Notes under the pieces: model-generated | What the model saw: only the letters and a program-made list of their open reading frames with translations | Databases searched by the model: none | What the model was told of the DNA's origin: nothing | Assembly: GCF_000423905.1 (NCBI RefSeq) | Contig: NZ_AUIW01000006.1 | Span: forward strand, 1-64,000 | From: Thermus antranikianii DSM 12462 | Lineage (GTDB): Bacteria > Deinococcota > Deinococci > Deinococcales > Thermaceae | Reading direction: 5' to 3' | DNA: 64,000 nt | Shown here: positions 54,619 through 64,000 of the stretch, one piece after another | How positions within the stretch are numbered: the first letter of the stretch is position 1 | Layout: every line of letters starts with the position of its first letter | Position numbers and translations under genes: made by a program

Positions 54619-55645
54619 CTCAAAACTTGCACTTATCCATCCCTCTCAACCCTATGCAACCGGGGCACTTGAAAAGGGCTGCGGGTTTCCCGTCTGATGA
54701 CGGGTGCCATGCCCACAGCCCAGTACCTACTCTCGGCCATCCTAGCCCTTCTGCCAAGCCCCCACCTCCAGGAGTCCCTCGAAGCCCTCCTCCTCCTGCT
54801 CTTGCAGGGCCACGGCAAAGCCAGACCCCAGCACAGCCAGACCAAGTCCCCCGCAAGGTGTTTCCCTCACGGGAAAGCAGCCGCCCTCTCCCGCTTCTTC
54901 AACCGGTATGCCTGGCCCACCCGCACCCTCATCCGCCTCGCCCGAAGGGAGGCGGAAAGGGCCCTGGACCGCGCCAGGCCCAGACGGGGTTCCAAGCCCA
55001 GGCTCCTGGTGGTCCTGGACCTGGTCACCCTGGAGAAGCGGGGCCTCCTCAGGGCCCTGCCTCTCTCCTTCTTCCACGGCAAGTGGGGCCTCCACCTGGG
55101 GGTGGTCTACCTGGTCCACGGCGAGCTCCGCATCCCCTGGAGCTACCGCGTATGGCGGGGCAAGGGGGAAAAGAGCCTCTCCCTCCTGGCCCTCAGGCTC
55201 TTAGCCTCCCTGCCCCCTTGGATGCGGAAGGCCTTCCGGGTGCGGGTGGTGGCCGATACCGCATTCGGCACCATCCGGTTTTTGCGGGGGGTCAGGGAGC
55301 TGGGATTGGAGGCGGTGGTAGGGATGCGGCGGTTTAGCATCGAGCACTTCTTCAAGGCCATGAAAAGCGAGTTCTCCCTGGGTCAGTTTGGGCAGCGGAC
55401 AGCTTTGGGGGTGCACCGTTTTCTGGTGCTTTCCCCCCTGGCCTACCTGCTGGCCCACTGGGTAAAGCTGGCCTCTGAGGAGAAAGGGTGTACCTGGTGG
55501 GAGGCGGCGAGACGGCTCTTTCCTGAGCCGGTGGCCCTGATCCTTTCGCGCGAGCTCTCGCTCCTGGGGCTCTGGCCTCCACCTCCAGGGAAAGGGGTAG
55601 AAGATGCGTGTTTATGCGGGATATGCGGGAGGTGCAAGTTTTGAG
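54619..55645 (+). mobile_element. Nested insertion sequence with 14-bp inverted repeats and 4-bp target duplication
   Basis: Perfect terminal repeats CTCAAAACTTGCAC (54619-54632) and GTGCAAGTTTTGAG (55632-55645). The direct repeat GTGA flanks both sides (54615-54618 and 55646-55649). Removing 1027 bp plus one GTGA rejoins the IS481 transposase frame at ...EGFGV-SERTVG, as in copy 1. This fixes the ends to the base. Confidence 0.9.
54697..55644 (+). CDS. IS4-superfamily transposase of the nested element, probably internally deleted
   Basis: 315 residues. DDE residues are suggested by LLVVLDLVTLEKRG (D), VVADTAFGT (D) and FSIEHFFKAMKSEF (E). Between the second Asp and Glu only ~30 residues remain, where IS4/IS701-like enzymes have over 100 in a beta-rich insertion, so ~80-100 residues appear to be deleted at GMRR/FSIEHFF. 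It is therefore likely inactive although the frame is open. The C-terminus runs into the terminal repeat. Confidence 0.65.
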   Translation: MTGAMPTAQYLLSAILALLPSPHLQESLEALLLLLLQGHGKARPQHSQTKSPARCFPHGKAAALSRFFNRYAWPTRTLIRLARREAERALDRARPRRGSKPRLLVVLDLVTLEKRGLLRALPLSFFHGKWGLHLGVVYLVHGELRIPWSYRVWRGKGEKSLSLLALRLLASLPPWMRKAFRVRVVADTAFGTIRFLRGVRELGLEAVVGMRRFSIEHFFKAMKSEFSLGQFGQRTALGVHRFLVLSPLAYLLAHWVKLASEEKGCTWWEAARRLFPEPVALILSRELSLLGLWPPPPGKGVEDACLCGICGRCKF

Positions 55646-56418
55646 GTGAGCGAGCGCACGGTGGGGCGCATCCTGGCCTACCTGGAGAGGCTAGGGAGGG
55701 TGGCGAGCGTGGCTGCCTTTTCGGCGCGGGCCCGGCGGGGGAAGGCAAGGAGGAAACCCCGGCGTCCCTACGCCCAAAGGAAGCCCAAGGGCTACGAGGC
55801 CCAAGCGCCGGGCGACCTCATCCAGGTGGACACCTTCACCGTCACCCTAGGACCCGGGGAGATGATCCGGCACTTCTCGGCCGTGGACCTTGCCACCCGC
55901 TTTGCGCTGGCGGAGGTGCACACCCGGGCTACGGCCGACCTTGCGGCCGGCTTCCTGGCCTACCTGATTGCGCAAGCGCCCTTTCCCATCCGGCCATCCA
56001 GGTGGACGGGGGGGCTGAGTTCATGGCCGGGTTTGAAAAGGCCTGCGAGGGGTTGGGCATCCGGCTCTTCGTGCTGCCTCCCAGGAGCCCCAAGCTCAAC
56101 GGTCACGTGGAGCGCATACAACGGACCTTCAGGGACGAGTTCTACACCCGGTCGTTGCCGTCTGGGATTCCTGAGCTCCAGAGGGAGCTTAACGCTTACC
56201 TGGACTACTACAATCGGCGGAGGCCGCACCGGGCTCTAGGGGGTTTGGCCCCTTTGGAATACCTGGCTAAGATGCGGAGGGAGTCGGTCCCCCAGGAGTC
56301 TCAGATGTGTTGGCCGACTACACCTAGTTGCACATGGGGCCCTTTTGCTCTACCATGGGCCTGAAGCCGCCCATGTTCTTCCAAAGCAGGGTGGCCCAAG
56401 AGCTTTCAGGAGGTCAAA

Positions 56419-56691
56419 GTGGAAACGTTGCGCGTGTCTTCCAAGTCCCGCCCTAACTCCGTGGCCGGTGCCATCGCAGCGCTCTTGCGCACCAAGGGGG
56501 AGGTGGAGGTGCAGGCCATCGGGCCTCAGGCGGTGAACCAGGCGGTGAAGGCCATCGCCATCGCTCGGGGGTACATCGCCCCCGACAACCTGGACCTGGT
56601 GGTCAAGCCAGCCTTCGTGAAGCTGGAGTTGGAGAACGAGGAACGGACCGCCCTTAAGTTCAGCATCAAGGCCCATCCCCTGGAGTCTTGA
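56419..56691 (+). CDS. spoVS: SpoVS-family protein
   Basis: 90 residues. ETLRVSSKSRPNSVAGAIAA and AIGPQAVNQAVKAIAIARGY identify the SpoVS (Alba-like) family, which in Bacillus influences sporulation but is also present in Thermus, a non-spore-former. The GTG start has AGGAGG 7 bases upstream. Its TGA overlaps the TTG start of rsmB. About 95 bases separate it from the IS481 remnant. Confidence 0.9.
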   Translation: METLRVSSKSRPNSVAGAIAALLRTKGEVEVQAIGPQAVNQAVKAIAIARGYIAPDNLDLVVKPAFVKLELENEERTALKFSIKAHPLES

Positions 56692-57887
56692 GGTCCGGAA
56701 CCCCCAGGGCCCTGGCCGTTCGCATCCTCCTCGAGGTGGAGCGGGGCGGCAGGGCCCAATTGCTTCTGGACCGAGCTCTGGACCGTCTGTCCTGGCCCGA
56801 GCGGGATAAAGCCTATGCCACCCACCTGGTGTATGGGGCCCTGCGCCGCTTGAGGTATTTGGACTTTCTCTTGGAGCCCCACCTCAGAAAGCCGGATAGG
56901 CTTCCTCCCCAGGTGCGCTGGATCCTGCGCCTGGGGACCTGGGAGTGGCTTTTGGGCAAAGCGGACCATGCCCGGGTGAGCCCCTGGGTGGAGGAGGCCA
57001 AGAGGGTTTTTCCCCCCCTGGCCGGCTTGGTCAACGCCGTGCTCCGTCGTTTGAGCCTGCGGGAGGCCCCGGAGTGCGTGCGCCTCAGCCTGCCCGACTG
57101 GCTTTGCCAAGCCTGGCAAGGATTCTTCGGCCAGGTGGCCTTCGCCGAGGGTTTCAACGAACCCGCTCCCCTCTTCGTCACCGCTTACCGCTCCGTGGAG
57201 GGGTTGAAGCCGGGACCCATCCCCGATAGCTACCTCTGGGAGGAGGGAAAAACCGACTTTTCCGCTTTAGGCCTCCAGCCCCAAAACCCCGCTTCCCTCT
57301 TTGCCGCCCAGCTTCTAAACCCTGCCCCCGGGGAAAAGGTGCTGGACCTGTGCGGGGGTGCAGGGCTTAAGGCCTTTTACTTGGCCGCCAAGGGGGCGGA
57401 GGTGGTGTCTTACGACCTGAACCCCAGGCGCCAGGAGGCGGGGAAGAGGACGGCGAGGAAGCTGGGCCTAAGGGTGGCCTACCGCACCCAGGACCTGATG
57501 GAACCCCTTCCCGAGAAGGCCAAAAGAGTTCTTCTGGACGCTCCTTGCACCGGAACCGGCACTTTCCGAAGCCATCCCGAGCTGCGCTACCGCCTGGCTC
57601 CAGAAGACCCGAAGCGCATGGCGGAGTTGCAGCTTAAGCTCCTGGAGACCGCCGCCCGGGCCACGGAGGAAGGGGGAGTGCTGGTCTATAGCGTCTGCAC
57701 CCTGACGGAGGAGGAAGGAGAGGGGGTGGCCCGGGCCTTTCTTGCCCGGCACCCGGAGTTTGAGCCGGAGCCCATAGCCTGCCCCTTTCCCGTGCTTCGA
57801 TCGGGCCTGGGTGTCTATGTGGCCCCGGAGGGAGGCCTGGATGGGTTTTATTACCTGCGCCTGCGGAAGGTAAACTCTAGAACATGA
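56688..57887 (+). CDS. rsmB: 16S rRNA (cytosine-C5) methyltransferase, RsmB-like
   Basis: 399 residues. An N-terminal NusB-like RNA-binding domain (~5-130) and a SAM methyltransferase domain (~215-395) with [14 protein letters not shown] (SAM site), [17 protein letters not shown] (first Cys) and [12 protein letters not shown] (catalytic Cys). It methylates C967-type cytosines of 16S rRNA. The TTG start overlaps the spoVS stop, and the TGA overlaps the proC ATG. Confidence 0.85.
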   Translation: MRSGTPRALAVRILLEVERGGRAQLLLDRALDRLSWPERDKAYATHLVYGALRRLRYLDFLLEPHLRKPDRLPPQVRWILRLGTWEWLLGKADHARVSPWVEEAKRVFPPLAGLVNAVLRRLSLREAPECVRLSLPDWLCQAWQGFFGQVAFAEGFNEPAPLFVTAYRSVEGLKPGPIPDSYLWEEGKTDFSALGLQPQNPASLFAAQLLNPAPGEKVLDLCGGAGLKAFYLAAKGAEVVSYDLNPRRQEAGKRTARKLGLRVAYRTQDLMEPLPEKAKRVLLDAPCTGTGTFRSHPELRYRLAPEDPKRMAELQLKLLETAARATEEGGVLVYSVCTLTEEEGEGVARAFLARHPEFEPEPIACPFPVLRSGLGVYVAPEGGLDGFYYLRLRKVNSRT

Positions 57888-58669
57888 AGCTGGCGTTTGT
57901 GGGCCTGGGCAAGATGGGGAAAAGCATCCTGAAGGGAGCCTTGGACCGGGGTTTCCTCAGGCCCGAGGAGGTGGGAGTGGTGGGCCGCACCCCGGAGCGC
58001 ACCCGGGAGCTGGCCGAGGCCTTTGGCCTTCGTCCTTTGGCGCTTAAGGAACTCGCCCAGGCGGAGCGGGTGCTTTTGGCCGTCCAGCCCCGGGATTTTC
58101 CCCATCTGGCCCCGGAGATCGCCCACCCTGGGGTGGGATACATCTCCATCATGGCCGGGGTATCCACGGCGGTGCTTTCCCGCAGGCTGGACACCCGGCG
58201 GGTGGTGCGGGCCATGCCCAACCTGGCGGCGGTGATCGGTGAGAGTTCCACCGCCCTTACCGCCTTAAGGGAGGCCCGGGAGGCAGGGGACCTGGACTTT
58301 GCCCGGTCCCTTTTTGCCACCGTGGGGGATGTGTACGAGATCCCCGAGCACCTCTTCGATCCTTTTACCGCCATGTCCGCCTCTGCCCCCGCCTATTTGG
58401 CGGTGGTGGCGGAGGCTTTGGCCGACGCTGGAGTGAAGATGGGTATGCCCCGGGCCCTGGCCCTGCGCCTGGCGGCGGAGGCCTTGGCGGCCACAGGGGA
58501 GCTCTTGAAAAGCCGCCATCCCGCCCAGCTCAAAGATGAGGTGGCGAGCCCCGGGGGGACCACCATTTACGGCCTCCATGCCCTCGAGGCCCGCTCCTTG
58601 AGAGCTGCCTTCTACGAGGCGGTGGAGGCCGCCACCCGGCGCGGGCACGAGCTGGGAGAGGCGGAGTAA
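57884..58669 (+). CDS. proC: Pyrroline-5-carboxylate reductase
   Basis: 261 residues. The N-terminal NADPH site [16 protein letters not shown] is followed by [18 protein letters not shown] and the C-terminal signature [18 protein letters not shown]. It makes proline from pyrroline-5-carboxylate. The start overlaps the rsmB stop (ATGA). Confidence 0.9.
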   Translation: MKLAFVGLGKMGKSILKGALDRGFLRPEEVGVVGRTPERTRELAEAFGLRPLALKELAQAERVLLAVQPRDFPHLAPEIAHPGVGYISIMAGVSTAVLSRRLDTRRVVRAMPNLAAVIGESSTALTALREAREAGDLDFARSLFATVGDVYEIPEHLFDPFTAMSASAPAYLAVVAEALADAGVKMGMPRALALRLAAEALAATGELLKSRHPAQLKDEVASPGGTTIYGLHALEARSLRAAFYEAVEAATRRGHELGEAE

Positions 58670-58673
58670 GGGT

Positions 58674-59246
58674 ATGGGAAGCGCTAAGGGCGGGGGGCTT
58701 TGGCGGTTCCTCTGGGCGGTGCCGGTTTTCCTTTCCCTGGCCCTGGGCCAGGTCTTTCCTCAGGGAGGGGGACGGTACCTGTACTCCGATGGCACCCAGC
58801 AGGAGCTCCTCCCCACCCAGGAGGGGTATCGCCTCCGCTACTGGAAGGAGGGGCGCGTGTTCCGGGAGGACCGGCTCAAAGGGGGAACCGAGGGGCTTTT
58901 TCTCCTGGGGGTGGGTCTGCCTGAAGGGTACTTTCCCTTTTCGCCCCCCCTTATGCTCTACCCCTCGAGGCTGGACCTGGGGCTTTCCTGGGGGGGAAGC
59001 GCCCGGTTTCGCGGGCAACGGGTGGCCCTTTTCGCCCGGGTGGAGGGAATCGAAGGGGTAAGGGTGAAGGCCGGGGCCTTCAACGCCTACCGGGTGCGGG
59101 TGGCCTACACCACGGAGAAAGGGGGTACGGACCTCAAGGAGATCTTCCTGGTTCCGGGCCTCGGGGTGGTGGCCTACCGCACCGGGGAGGCCTGGGTGGA
59201 GCTTTTAAGGTTCCCAGAGGCCCTTATGCCCAGGCAGGGGCCCTAA
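58674..59246 (+). CDS. Secreted protein of unknown function
   Basis: 190 residues. The signal peptide FLWAVPVFLSLALGQVFP is followed by a beta-rich domain (GGRYLYSDGTQQELLPTQEG; VKAGAFNAYRVRVAYTTEKG; LVPGLGVVAYRTGEAWVELL). The repeated pattern of strands recalls small periplasmic DUF3108-like proteins, but I do not recognise it securely. It follows proC by 4 bases behind AAGGGT and converges on the GT2 gene. Confidence 0.6.
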   Translation: MGSAKGGGLWRFLWAVPVFLSLALGQVFPQGGGRYLYSDGTQQELLPTQEGYRLRYWKEGRVFREDRLKGGTEGLFLLGVGLPEGYFPFSPPLMLYPSRLDLGLSWGGSARFRGQRVALFARVEGIEGVRVKAGAFNAYRVRVAYTTEKGGTDLKEIFLVPGLGVVAYRTGEAWVELLRFPEALMPRQGP

Positions 59247-59872
59247 GCCTTGGCCTTGAGGTAGTAGCGCAGGATTTCCCGGTACATGCGCAGGCGGTGG
59301 AGAAATCCCGGTAGAAGTCCCCGCTTTTCCTCCTTCATCACCTGGCTCACCCCAGGAAGGGGCAGGTAGAGGACCCGCCAGCCCGCTTTTTTAGCGTGCC
59401 GGGTGAGGAGGAGCTCCAGGTCGTAGCGGGCGTTCTCGAGGCCCGGCACCCCTCGCAAATCCTCCGTCTTCAGGGCCCGCTGTCCGGAGAGAAAGGGGGT
59501 AAGGCGCATGGCGAGATCCGTGGAAAGCCTTCCCCCTTGGAAGACGCCCACCGTCATCTCCGCCCTCCCCTCTGCCACGGGGGCCAGCAGGGACTCCAAA
59601 TGGTGCGGGGCAAGACCCAGAAGATCCGCGTCCAGGAGGAGGACCAAGGGGGTGTTTACCCGTTTGAGCCCTTCGGCGATGGCCCCGCCCTTACCCCGGT
59701 TGTGGGGCAGGCGCACCACCTGGGCTCCAGCCCTGGCGGCCTCCTGGGCGGTGCGGTCCTTTGAGCCGTCGTCGGCCACCACCACGGGGAAACCTGCCTC
59801 TTTGGCCACCTGCACCACCCCTGCGATGGTGGCCTCCTCGTTGTAGGCAGGGATGAGGACCGTGGCCTCCAT
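59243..59872 (-). CDS. Family 2 glycosyltransferase
   Basis: 209 residues. VLIPAYNEEATI, VVVADDGSKDRT and LLLDADLLGL are the GT-A motifs of dolichyl-phosphate-mannose-synthase-like GT2 enzymes. It lacks membrane helices, and uses a nucleotide sugar to an unknown acceptor, perhaps a lipid or cell-wall glycan. It overlaps the next minus-strand gene boundary directly (starts at 59872, rseP ends at 59873). Confidence 0.8.
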   Translation of the reverse strand: MEATVLIPAYNEEATIAGVVQVAKEAGFPVVVADDGSKDRTAQEAARAGAQVVRLPHNRGKGGAIAEGLKRVNTPLVLLLDADLLGLAPHHLESLLAPVAEGRAEMTVGVFQGGRLSTDLAMRLTPFLSGQRALKTEDLRGVPGLENARYDLELLLTRHAKKAGWRVLYLPLPGVSQVMKEEKRGLLPGFLHRLRMYREILRYYLKAKA

Positions 59873-60883
59873 CTAGCCCCCGAGAAGCCTCCTTAGGTCC
59901 TGGAAGGTGACCAGGATGACCAGGAGGATGAGGAAGACGAAGCCCAGGTAGTGGACCATGGCCTCCTGCTCGGGGCGAATGCGGAGGAAACGGGAGAGGA
60001 AGAGGAGGAGAATACGCCCGCCATCCAGGGCAGGGATGGGCAAAAGGTTGAAAAGGGCCAGGGAGAGGTTGATGGCCACGGTAAGCTCCAGGAGACGGAA
60101 AGGCCCCTCTTGGGCTGCCCGGCCCGTTTCCGCCACGATGCCCAAGGGGCCCACCACCCCGCTATCCGGGTTTCCGGCCAGCACCCCTAAAAGCCCTCCC
60201 ACCAGGGCCTTCGCCATCTGGGGGCCGAAGGCCAAGGAGCGGCTCACCGCCAGGCTAAGGCCCTCGAGGAAACCTACCTTGCGGAAGGCTACCTCGGGCT
60301 GGTACACCACCCCAAGCCGCTCCATGCCTTCCTGCCAGGTGAGGGAGAGGGTGAGCTCCTGTCCTTGGCGGCGCACGGTGAGGGTGTGGTTGCCTGGAGT
60401 CTTCACCCGTTCAATCCCCTGGGCTTGGGCGAGGGGTGTCCCGTCCACGGCCACCAGGATGTCGCCGGCCCGTAGCCCCGCTCTTTCCGCCACGCTCCCC
60501 GGCAGGACCTCCAGGATCACCGCCCTTCCCGTGGCCTCCGGCACCCCTTGGGCGCTGAAGAGGTAGGCGAGGAGTCCCCAGGCCAGGAGGACGTTCATGA
60601 CGACCCCGGCCACCAGGACCAAAAGCTTTCCCAGGAAGGGAAGGGCATCGTATCCCCGGCCCCGCTCCTCGGGGAGGAGGCCTTCGATGTCCGCGTACCC
60701 CCCCAGGGGAATGGCAGAAAGCCGCCACTCCGTTCCCCAGGCCTGCCGCCTTAGAAGGATCGGGCCGAAGCCCAGGCTGAAGGCCTTGACCCGCACCCCT
60801 TGGGCCCGTGCCGCCAGGTAGTGTCCCAGCTCGTGCACGAAGATGCTCACGCCGATGATGATCAAAAACCAGAACAGGCTCAT
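59873..60883 (-). CDS. rseP: RseP-like site-2 (M50) membrane metalloprotease with PDZ domain
   Basis: 336 residues from the ATG at 60883, with AGGTGGGC just upstream. HELGHYLAA (HExxH) is in the first helix and [14 protein letters not shown] (~residue 285) gives the second zinc ligand. A PDZ domain (~110-195, [20 protein letters not shown]) lies between. It cleaves membrane proteins in signalling or quality control. ATG overlaps the dxr stop (ATGA). Confidence 0.9.
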   Translation of the reverse strand: MSLFWFLIIIGVSIFVHELGHYLAARAQGVRVKAFSLGFGPILLRRQAWGTEWRLSAIPLGGYADIEGLLPEERGRGYDALPFLGKLLVLVAGVVMNVLLAWGLLAYLFSAQGVPEATGRAVILEVLPGSVAERAGLRAGDILVAVDGTPLAQAQGIERVKTPGNHTLTVRRQGQELTLSLTWQEGMERLGVVYQPEVAFRKVGFLEGLSLAVSRSLAFGPQMAKALVGGLLGVLAGNPDSGVVGPLGIVAETGRAAQEGPFRLLELTVAINLSLALFNLLPIPALDGGRILLLFLSRFLRIRPEQEAMVHYLGFVFLILLVILVTFQDLRRLLGG

Positions 60884-61983
60884 GCCCACCTCTTGGCCTC
60901 TTCCCGGGCCCAGGCATCCACGGCGAAGAGGTTCTCCCATGTTAGGGGAAGGGAAGGGGTGTTTTCCAGGACCCGGGCCAGGATCTTTGGGATCTCGGTA
61001 AATGGAATCTTTCCGGAAAGAAAGGCCTCCACCGCCACCTCGTCGGCGGCGGAAACCGCTACCTGGGCCACCCCGCCCCGCCTTCCCGCCTCGTAGGCCA
61101 CCGCCAGGGCGGGGAAGCGGTTGAGGTCCGGCTCGAAGAACTCCAGCACCCCAGGGAAGGGGAGGTTCTGCAAAGGGGTTTCCGCCCTTTCGGGGTAGGT
61201 GAGGGCGTACTGGATGGGAAGGCGCATGTCCGTGGGGCCAAGTTGGGCCTTGAGGCTACCGTCCACGAAGCGGACCAGGCCGTGGACATAGGCCTGGGGG
61301 TGAACCAGGACCTTGATCTTCTCCAGGGGAAAGCGAAAAAGCTCCTTGGCCTCGAGGACCTCGAGGCCCTTGTTGAAGAGGGTGGCCGAGTCTATCGTCA
61401 CCTTAGGGCCCATGCGCCAGCGGGGATGGTTTAAGGCCATGGCTGGGGTGACCTGGGAGAGGTCCTCGGGCTCCCGCAGGAAGGGTCCTCCGCTTGCCGT
61501 GAGGATGAGCTCGGCCACATCTTCCCGCCTCTCCCCTAAAAGGGCCTGGAAAAGCGCCGAGTGCTCGGAGTCCACGGGGAGGATCTCGGCCCCCTGGGCT
61601 TCCACCTCCTGCCAGAGGAGGGGCCCCGCCGCCACCATGGCCTCCTTGTTGGCCAGGGCCAGGCGCTTTCCTGTTCTGGCCGCGGCCCAGGTAGGGGCAA
61701 GCCCTGCGAGGCCCGGAATGGCGGCCACGGCCACCTCCGCCTCCAGGGACGCTACCTCTTCCGGAGTGCCAAGCCTTAGCCCGGGGAAGCGAGCCTTTAG
61801 CTCCCTGTGGAGGCTTTCGTGGGCGGCCACCAGAAGGGGCCTCCACTCCTGGATCTGGCGGGAGAGCTCCTCCAGGTTTTGCCCGGCGGCAAGCCCCACC
61901 ACCTGGTAGCCCCGCCAGCGGCACACCTCGAGGGCCTGCCGCCCTATGGAACCCGTGGAGCCCAGGATCACCACCCGTTTCAT
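60880..61983 (-). CDS. dxr: 1-deoxy-D-xylulose 5-phosphate reductoisomerase
   Basis: 367 residues. [18 protein letters not shown] is the NADPH fold, [11 protein letters not shown] and [10 protein letters not shown] the family motifs, and [10 protein letters not shown] the active-site loop. It makes MEP in isoprenoid synthesis. It overlaps cdsA by 4 bases. Confidence 0.95.
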   Translation of the reverse strand: MKRVVILGSTGSIGRQALEVCRWRGYQVVGLAAGQNLEELSRQIQEWRPLLVAAHESLHRELKARFPGLRLGTPEEVASLEAEVAVAAIPGLAGLAPTWAAARTGKRLALANKEAMVAAGPLLWQEVEAQGAEILPVDSEHSALFQALLGERREDVAELILTASGGPFLREPEDLSQVTPAMALNHPRWRMGPKVTIDSATLFNKGLEVLEAKELFRFPLEKIKVLVHPQAYVHGLVRFVDGSLKAQLGPTDMRLPIQYALTYPERAETPLQNLPFPGVLEFFEPDLNRFPALAVAYEAGRRGGVAQVAVSAADEVAVEAFLSGKIPFTEIPKILARVLENTPSLPLTWENLFAVDAWAREEAKRWA

Positions 61984-62810
61984 GTGAAGAGCACCACCAA
62001 AAAGTAGGTGAGGGGAAAGGTGAAGAGAAGGCTATCGATCCTATCCAGAAGGCCTCCGTGCCCGGGAAGGAAGTGCCCCGAGTCCTTCACCCCACAGTAC
62101 CGCTTCAACATGGACTCTACCAGGTCCCCAAGCTGGGCGGCCAGGGAAAGGAGGAGGCTGAAAAGCCAAAGTTCCAATAGGCCGAAGGGGAAGACCTCCC
62201 GCACCAGCCCGGTGTAGAGGGCCAGGGCCAGGAAGCTTACCGCAATCCCCCCCAGAGAGCCTTCCACCGTCTTACCGGGGGAGATTTCCGGGGCCAGCTT
62301 TTGCCGGCCCAGGGTCCGGCCCACGAAGTAGGCACCGATGTCGGTGGCGAAGCTGGCCACCAGGGGCAGGGAAAGGGTCCAAAGGCCCAGGGTGCTGTCC
62401 GGGATCTCCCGCAGGAGGAGAACATACCCTAGACTCCAGGGCAGGTACAAAAAGGCCATGAGGGTGAAGGCGAAACGGGTAAGGTCGGCTCCCTTGAGCA
62501 GCTCATGGCTGAAGCTGCCCAGCAGGAAAAGCCCCAGGGCCACCTCCCGCCAGGGCACCTGGGGGAAGTGCCAGTAGAGCTGGGGCAAGGAGAAGAGGAA
62601 GAGGAGTACCCCTCCGCCCACCAGGAAGGGCAGGTTCAAGCGGATGCCCCTCTTGGCCAGCATGTCCCTAAGCTCTAAGCTCCCCAGCCACAGGACGAAA
62701 ACCAGGGTGGGCAGGATTAGGGCGACTCCCCCCCAGAGCACCCATAGGAGCAAAAGAACCCCTACCAGGGCGGAGAGGACCCGGGTGGGCAGGTCGTCCC
62801 TGCCCTCCAT
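61980..62810 (-). CDS. cdsA: Phosphatidate cytidylyltransferase
   Basis: 276 residues with about eight membrane helices. The C-terminal signature [20 protein letters not shown], with LDRIDS after it, is diagnostic for CdsA. It forms CDP-diacylglycerol for phospholipid synthesis. The ATG at 62810 is preferred to the GTG at 62813, because AGGAGGG would otherwise touch the start. Confidence 0.95.
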   Translation of the reverse strand: MEGRDDLPTRVLSALVGVLLLLWVLWGGVALILPTLVFVLWLGSLELRDMLAKRGIRLNLPFLVGGGVLLFLFSLPQLYWHFPQVPWREVALGLFLLGSFSHELLKGADLTRFAFTLMAFLYLPWSLGYVLLLREIPDSTLGLWTLSLPLVASFATDIGAYFVGRTLGRQKLAPEISPGKTVEGSLGGIAVSFLALALYTGLVREVFPFGLLELWLFSLLLSLAAQLGDLVESMLKRYCGVKDSGHFLPGHGGLLDRIDSLLFTFPLTYFLVVLFT

Positions 62811-62826
62811 CACCCCTCCTTCCCCG

Positions 62827-62849
62827 TGGGCCCCTGGGTAAGGGGCCCA
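62827..62849 (-). terminator. Hairpin between frr and cdsA
   Basis: TGGGCCCC / GGGGCCCA form an 8-bp perfect stem with a 7-base loop, in the 93-base gap between frr and cdsA. No T run follows, so it could be a weak terminator or attenuator. Confidence 0.45.
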
Positions 62850-62903
62850 TGAGATTTGGGCAAACCGTCCACAGCAGACAAAAGGTGGGTCCTAAGGGGC
62901 TTC

Positions 62904-63461
62904 CTAGCCTAGGATTTCCTGCTCCTTCTTCTCCAAGAGTTCGTCAGCCTTGGCGATGAACTCGTCGGTAATCTTCTGGATTTCGGCCTCCGCCCGCTTG
63001 GTATCGTCCTCCGAGAGGTGAAGTTCCTTGGAGAGTTTCTTGAGTTTTTCCAAGGCCTCGCGCCGGACGTTGCGGATGGCAATCCGGCCTTCCTCGGCAT
63101 AGTGGCGGGCGGTTTTCACCAGCTCCTTGCGCCGTTCCTCGGTGAGGGGGGGTATGTTGATGTACAGGGCGTCCCCCTTGTTGGTGGGGTTTAGGCCCAG
63201 GTCCGAGTCGCGGATGGCCTTTTCTATGGCCTTTAGGGCGTTTTGGTCCCAGGACTGCACCACCAGGGTCTTGGCGTCGGGGGCGGTTACGGTGGCGATC
63301 TGGTTCAGGGGCACATGGGTGCCGTAGTACTCCACCTTGAGGTGGAGGAGAAGGGCGGGGTTGGCCCGCCCGGTACGAAGGCCCGCCAGGTTGTGCTCCA
63401 GGGCCTCGAGGCTCTTTTGCATATGCGCCCTTGTTTCCGCGTAAAGCTCCTTCAGGCTCAT
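62904..63461 (-). CDS. frr: Ribosome recycling factor
   Basis: 185 residues, full length, with the conserved ending motifs ETRAHMQKSLEALEHNLAGL, GRANPALL and VRREALEKLKKL. It releases ribosomes from mRNA after termination together with EF-G. GGAGG lies upstream of the ATG, and pyrH ends 10 bases before, the standard pyrH-frr pair. Confidence 0.95.
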   Translation of the reverse strand: MSLKELYAETRAHMQKSLEALEHNLAGLRTGRANPALLLHLKVEYYGTHVPLNQIATVTAPDAKTLVVQSWDQNALKAIEKAIRDSDLGLNPTNKGDALYINIPPLTEERRKELVKTARHYAEEGRIAIRNVRREALEKLKKLSKELHLSEDDTKRAEAEIQKITDEFIAKADELLEKKEQEILG

Positions 63462-63471
63462 GGCACCTCCT

Positions 63472-64000
<529 letters not shown>

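Larger units (their letters stand above)
54282..56290 (+). pseudogene. IS481-family transposase, broken three ways
   Basis: The N-terminal part (VDWEEVQDLVGLSRATYHRW, up to KEGFGV at ~54618) and C-terminal part (SERTVGRILAYLERLGR from ~55650) align end to end with copy 1. Three lesions are visible: the GTG start of copy 1 is GCG here (near 54280), a 1027-bp element sits between the parts, and a one-base loss near 55995 shifts the frame before DGGAEFMAGF. It is non-functional. Confidence 0.8.
54179..56322 (+). mobile_element. IS481-type insertion sequence, copy 2, interrupted and decayed
   Basis: The same element type and orientation as 47922-49056. The ends are matched by GCCCGGACAGAAACATGTGA on the left and TGTGTTGGCCGACTACA on the right. 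A left-end segment (ACATGTGAGACTC) is doubled in tandem at 54193-54220. Without the nested element it is about 1.11 kb, close to copy 1. Confidence 0.7.

Noticed and set aside
54396-55337. 313-codon plus-strand frame running from the IS481 remnant into the nested element
   Set aside because: It is a chance fusion across the IS insertion junction. After KEGFGV it is the wrong frame of the nested transposase.

Overview
The window is high-GC DNA with the codon habits and gene set of a Thermus chromosome. It has a narCGHJIK-type nitrate respiration operon, a dnrST-type regulator pair, remains of an nrcDEFN-type NADH dehydrogenase operon, the thermophile-type protein disulfide oxidoreductase, and the order pyrH-frr-cdsA-dxr-rseP. 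The species cannot be fixed from sequence alone.

Layout. (1) 1-6.1 kb: a nitrite-respiration block in decay. An IS256-type transposase end abuts the C-terminal half of cytochrome cd1 nitrite reductase (nirS). Then come a NirJ-like radical SAM gene, a DUF488 scrap, a thioredoxin-fold gene, ferredoxin nrcD, frameshifted nrcE, ruined nrcF, intact nrcN and a small broken gene. (2) 5.4-7.9 kb: dnrT and dnrS on the minus strand. (3) 8.0-17.8 kb: an intact nar operon (cytochrome c, NarGHJI, two NarK-type transporters). (4) 17.9-21.8 kb: DUF2249 proteins, two heme-copper-oxidase/NnrS-like membrane proteins, a globin-MoaD fusion and a MIP18 protein. (5) 21.8-29.6 kb: three large cyclic-di-GMP sensor enzymes, one with its EAL domain split by a frameshift. 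(6) 29.7-33.0 kb: hemY, hemH, hemE, then a parvulin isomerase and a nitrilase-like gene. (7) 34.8-39.7 kb: a reactive-sulfur cluster (TauE, rhodaneses, persulfide-dioxygenase-like MBL protein, PDO, Lgt/TlpA-like protein) around a divergent promoter with two CsoR/CstR-like palindromes. (8) 39.7-45.4 kb: spoVR-yeaH-prkA, with a complete intein in prkA. (9) 45.5-47.9 kb: small housekeeping genes. (10) 47.9-56.3 kb: an IS graveyard with two direct IS481-type copies around a less GC-biased cassette (C39-like peptidase half, MFS exporter, PQQ propeller joined to the other C39-like half). (11) 56.4-64 kb: spoVS, rsmB, proC, a secreted protein, GT2, rseP, dxr, cdsA, frr and the 3' part of pyrH.

How it fits together. 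Five copies of an FNR-type box (TTGA/ATGA-N6-TCAT) lie upstream of the nirJ-like gene, nrcD, a decayed small gene, a DUF2249 gene and an NnrS-like gene. In four of five the gap from box to start codon is 34-35 bp, which would place a class-II start site on or beside the start codon, implying leaderless mRNAs. The nar promoter lacks the box. Nitrate reduction looks intact, while nitrite reduction and the dedicated NADH dehydrogenase are eroding under regulatory sites that are still in place. The most notable single items are the box regulon, the nrc operon ruin, the PrkA intein, the paired persulfide-type operators, the globin-MoaD fusion without a C-terminal GG, and the split C39/PQQ/MFS cassette.
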